The notes under the pieces: generated by a model
The model's database searches: none
The model's input: only the letters and a program-made list of their open reading frames with translations
Told to the model about the DNA's origin: nothing
Made by a program: the position numbers and the translations under genes
NCBI GenBank assembly: GCA_036583965.1
Contig: JAZBQD010000333.1
Span: forward strand, 32,084 to 96,083
Reading direction: 5' to 3'
Source: Prunella strophiata
Taxonomy: Eukaryota; Chordata; Aves; Passeriformes; Prunellidae
DNA: 64,000 nucleotides
Shown: positions 61,018-64,000 of the stretch, piece by piece
Numbering within the stretch: position 1 is the stretch's first letter
Layout: the number at the start of each line of letters is the position of its first letter

Positions 61018-62857
61018 ATGGGAGGTGGGAGTATAAGCCATACTGGACCTCTACTACTCCTTTTTCTATCACTCAGTTTTGGTCTTTTCCCTTTTGGGGT
61101 ATCGACAAGGCCATGCTATAAATGTTACCGAAAACTGTATATGGAAAGACATAGGGGTTCTTTTTTTATTTCTCATACTCATGTCAACAGTCACTGTTAT
61201 AACCCATCCAGATTAGGCAAGTGCTTGCACAAGGGCGTAAAATACTGGATTACAGAAAATTTAGGGACAAGTGGTGAGAGGATGGGAAGTCAATGTCCAA
61301 AAGAGGAAAAATGGATTTGTTTCACACACATTACTGGGAATAAGGCACAAGATTTGGTAAAAGAACAATTGATAAACAAAAAGGCTAAGCCAGCACAACC
61401 GCCTAAACCTGTGCCAATCTCAATTGATGATTTGTATATGAAACTTGAACAACAATTAGAAAAAGAAATAGATATCTCAAGGATGGGTAAAAATCAGTTT
61501 GTGGAATTGGGGGAAAGAATAAAGCAGGGAACTAAACATAACCAATTGTTGGGTCTGTGGAGGGGCTTTGATGTCAGAAGAATGGCCATGGAAAGGTAGC
61601 AATCTAGGCCCAATTGAGCTCCTTAAATGGAACCAAACAAGTATAAGTGGAGAAAACCGACCAGAAGGGTGGATTTTAAGTTCAACAGTGATAGGAGAAG
61701 AATGTCTTTGGCGCACAGGAAAAAAGTTCCTTTATGAAGTAGGAAATACCCCCTGTAAAAGATATAAGGTTAGTAACGGAACTTCTGTATGGTGGGTCCC
61801 AGAAAAACCAACCAGGTACTGGACCCAGGAAAAAGTTAAAAAAGGGAATTGTAAGTACGATAATAAAATCAGACTTTTTCAATGTAATGAGACAGGCAAG
61901 AATCCCTACTCTGGTATCCCAGAAATTTCCAAATTTTGGGATAATATAGATGAACAAAAATTTGACTTTTGGAAAGCTCCAGATGGCCTATTTTGGATAT
62001 GTGGAAAAAGAGCATACCCAAAACTCCCCTCTCAGTGGAAAGGAAGCTGTACTCTGGGAATCATACAGCCAGGATTTTTTCTTTTACCAGGACCTGATGG
62101 GGATCAGTTAGGGATACCAGTTTATGAGGATCTAAAGAGAAACAAAAGAGATTTAACTGGAGGATTCCAAAAATGGGGAGATGAAGAATGGCCCCCTGAA
62201 CGCATACTGGAAACATATGGGCCAGCCACGTGGGCACAAGACGGGAGCTGGGGGTATCGGACCCCAATTTATATGCTAAACCGTATTATAAGACTCCAAG
62301 CTGCTGTAGAGGTAATAACTAACAAAACTGGTCGAGCAATGGCAATGATATCAAGACAACAAACCCAAACAAGAGCAGCTGTGTATCAGAATCGGTTGGC
62401 CCTGGACTATCTATTAGCTGAAGAAGGGGGTGTTTGTGGAAAATTTAACACATCAGACTGTTGTTTAAAAATAGATGACAACGGAGATGCTGTCCTAGAT
62501 ATAGTCAATGATATCAGGAAGATAGCTCATGTACCTGTTCAAAAGTGGGAATCCATGATAAATACTAGCTGGTGGGATAATGTATTGGGAATAGAATGGT
62601 GGAAAAAGTTAGGCTTCTTCCTTTTATGTGCTACAGCTGGTTTAATATTTCTTCCTTGTTTGATTCCCTGTTTCATTCGGCTCATCACCAGTGTAGTCCA
62701 AGGCATGCAATTAGTGACCATGGACCAAACGTTGGCTACAACAAAAACGACGCAAAAAATTATGGTACTAAAGAAACAAGAGAATATAGAAGACCCCTTC
62801 AAAGAAGCGAGAATGATTTATGAAAAAAATGAGAAGATAATGAAAGCCAGGAAATAA
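61018..62857 (+). pseudogene. env remnant, ERV3/HERV-R-like
   Basis: Surface and transmembrane envelope protein. ATG 61018 opens a signal peptide with a run of Leu and Phe. The N-terminal part of SU is in this frame to about 61520; a frame change between 61520 and 61540 then moves to the second frame, which starts with the CWVC (CXXC) motif at about 61541 and continues to TAA 62855. Visible further on: a basic cleavage site (RNKR) near 62137-62148, an immunosuppressive-like region (QNRLALDYLLAEEGG) near 62389, a CX7CC motif near 62435-62464, and a membrane anchor at about 62605-62680 followed by a cytoplasmic tail. No hydrophobic fusion peptide follows the cleavage site, a feature shared with ERV3. 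The TM part is intact as written; SU is broken. Confidence 0.8.
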
Positions 62858-62886
62858 GGGAATACTGCTCGAGCCAAATTAATTAT

Positions 62887-62904
62887 AAAAAGAAAGAGGG
62901 AGAA
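62887..62904 (+). other. polypurine tract
   Basis: AAAAAGAAAGAGGGAGAA, 18 purines, stands one base before the 3' LTR and would prime plus-strand DNA synthesis. Confidence 0.85.
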
Positions 62905-62905
62905 T

Positions 62906-63535
62906 TGTGAAAAGTACATGTTATATGGCTCTACGCAGATAGATAATATACCTATTATATTGTATTAAGTAGTGTTGTATTCATATTTTTAATAGTATAG
63001 TAACTGTAGTTTTATGATTAAATTGTATTTTTTAATTAGGAAAAAAATATATAAAACCATGTATGCGAGATTTTTTAGAAAGGAAAGGAGGGGTCGACAT
63101 ATAGATACCAGCTACAGAATGTGTAAAACTTTCAGAGAAGGAAAGAATTTATGACTCTTATCAGAAGGGACCAAATTCTTCCTGCATTGCTGAGTCTGCC
63201 CGGCACCGAGGGATTAGGGAAATAAAAATGACAAAAACCAGATGAAATCTTCAGTTTTGAATGGAATCTATGCATCATGCATGGGGTGTGTGAATATGTA
63301 ACAGGTTATAGCTTTTAAGGGTTAATCCTTTGTTAAACGGGTGTGCTTTCGGGGCTTGATTAGCCCAGGAGGGCACCCGGACCGGTTCGTAAGTCTTTGT
63401 TTTTATTGTCTCGTATTGTCCTATCTAAACTGTTTAAATTTTATTTACTCTAATTATATTACTATTTTTATAACCATCTTATTTCTATTAAACTTTTAAA
63501 AATTTAAAAAAAACAAGTGATTGGCGTTTTTCACA
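62906..63535 (+). repeat. 3' LTR
   Basis: 630 bp with the same TGTGAAAA...TTTTTCACA ends. The part from about 63310 to the end matches the 5' LTR at all but about three positions; upstream of about 63240 the two differ by many substitutions and indels. Confidence 0.9.
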
Positions 63536-63660
63536 CTTTATAAATTATAAAGATAAAATTATAGATTTATATATTATAAATATAAAATGATATATTTCTT
63601 GTAATAAATTCAGCATTTATTATAAGAAAAAGGCCTAAAGCAGGGGGCCCGTGGGCCGGC
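63536..63660. other. AT-rich right flank of the provirus
   Basis: Begins CTTTATAAATTATAAAG, a near-palindrome, and continues as A/T-rich sequence to about 63630. It does not resemble the MROH sequence that should follow unit B, which supports a rearranged junction. Confidence 0.6.
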
Positions 63661-63722
63661 AGGAGCGCTCCCGGCGGGGATGCGGCAGCGCCGGGGCGGG
63701 GTGTTCCCGGCAGCGGGGTGGC

Positions 63723-63832
63723 GATGTCCCCGATGTCCCCCATATCCCTGGTGTCCCCGATGTCCCCCATATCCCTGGTGTCCCAAATGTCCCCGGTGTC
63801 CCCGGTGTCCCCGGTGTCTCCGATGTCCCAGA
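63723..63832 (+). repeat. 9-bp minisatellite (GATGTCCCC / GTGTCCCCG)
   Basis: About 12 copies of a 9-bp unit, with a 36-bp higher-order unit containing CCATATCCCTG present twice at the start. Frames through it give Asp/Gly or Val/Pro repeats and are not genes. Confidence 0.9.
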
Positions 63833-64000
63833 TGGAGCAGCACAGGTTCAGTGGGTCAGAAGCCCCCTTTTTATCCTGTTTTTTGCCCGTTTGGATTGGT
63901 TTCTGTTTGGATCCTTCATTTGCACGAAGGTTTGAGGCGCTAATTGGCCCATTACGGTTCTGTCCAGGCTGGGGGTGGTGCACTTCAATTAGGTGTAATG
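63833..64000. other. no gene recognised
   Basis: Short unique-looking sequence to the end of the window; nothing identifiable. Confidence 0.4.

Larger units (their letters stand above)
52488..63535 (+). mobile_element. class I (gamma-like) endogenous retrovirus, 11 kb, defective
   Basis: A complete proviral layout: LTR, primer-binding site, leader, gag, pro-pol, an extra frame, env, polypurine tract, LTR. Class I features are the gag-pol arrangement in one frame separated by an amber codon, a single CCHC knuckle, the integrase GPF-type C-terminus and an env TM resembling ERV3/HERV-R. gag, pol and env are each interrupted by stops or frameshifts. Flanks are AGAGAGA on the left and CTTTATA on the right, so no target-site duplication is visible. 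The left flank is the breakpoint of a segmental duplication. Confidence 0.9.

Noticed and set aside
63567..63983. Asp/Gly/Thr repeat protein on the minus strand
   Set aside because: The frame is the 9-bp minisatellite translated.

Overview
The window is vertebrate nuclear DNA from a bird, most likely a passerine. It carries CR1 LINE tails, avian-type LTRs, and members of several gene families known to be amplified in songbirds: a C2H2 zinc-finger gene, a PIM-like kinase with retained introns, a gamma-c (OR14-like) olfactory receptor, and several maestro heat-like repeat (MROH) copies. There is no operon logic; genes are spliced, on both strands, and set in duplicated and repetitive sequence.

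Layout. 0-5 kb: a zinc-finger gene (+) between LTR-like sequence, then a CR1 tail. 5-8 kb: a CA-rich microsatellite and GC-rich sequence without a supportable gene. 8-12.6 kb: a five-exon PIM-like kinase (+) with a CpG-rich first exon, followed by the relic of a second PIM-like copy. 14.4-19.5 kb: MROH copy 1 (-), 15 exons whose lengths sum to an uninterrupted frame of 665 residues. 22.3-24.7 kb: a composite fragment made of three MROH pieces, two of them inverted. 27.5-28.4 kb: an olfactory receptor pseudogene (-) with two single-base indels. 29.3-32.0 kb: a 2.8-kb minisatellite of a 20-bp unit centred on a near-CRE palindrome. 32-44 kb: AT-rich, gene-poor sequence. 44.3-50.1 kb: MROH copy 2 (-), with a one-base insertion in exon 6. 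51.1-52.5 kb: the start of a further tandem MROH unit, cut off exactly where an endogenous retrovirus begins.

52,488-63,535 is an 11-kb class I (gamma-like) endogenous provirus: LTR, primer-binding site matching initiator tRNA-Met, an unusually long leader with two tandem arrays, gag, pol after an in-frame amber codon, an unrecognised Cys-rich frame between pol and env, an ERV3-like env, polypurine tract, LTR. All three main genes are broken. The two LTRs are nearly identical in their 3' 240 bp but strongly different upstream, and no target-site duplication is visible, so the element looks like a recombinant sitting on a duplication breakpoint.

The most unusual items are the frame between pol and env, the GC-rich Pro/Ala block inside an A-rich gag, the mosaic LTRs at a segmental breakpoint, the near-CRE minisatellite with an inverted first segment, and the three-piece inverted MROH composite. 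Frame and splice calls were made by reading; identity values and family placements were not computed.
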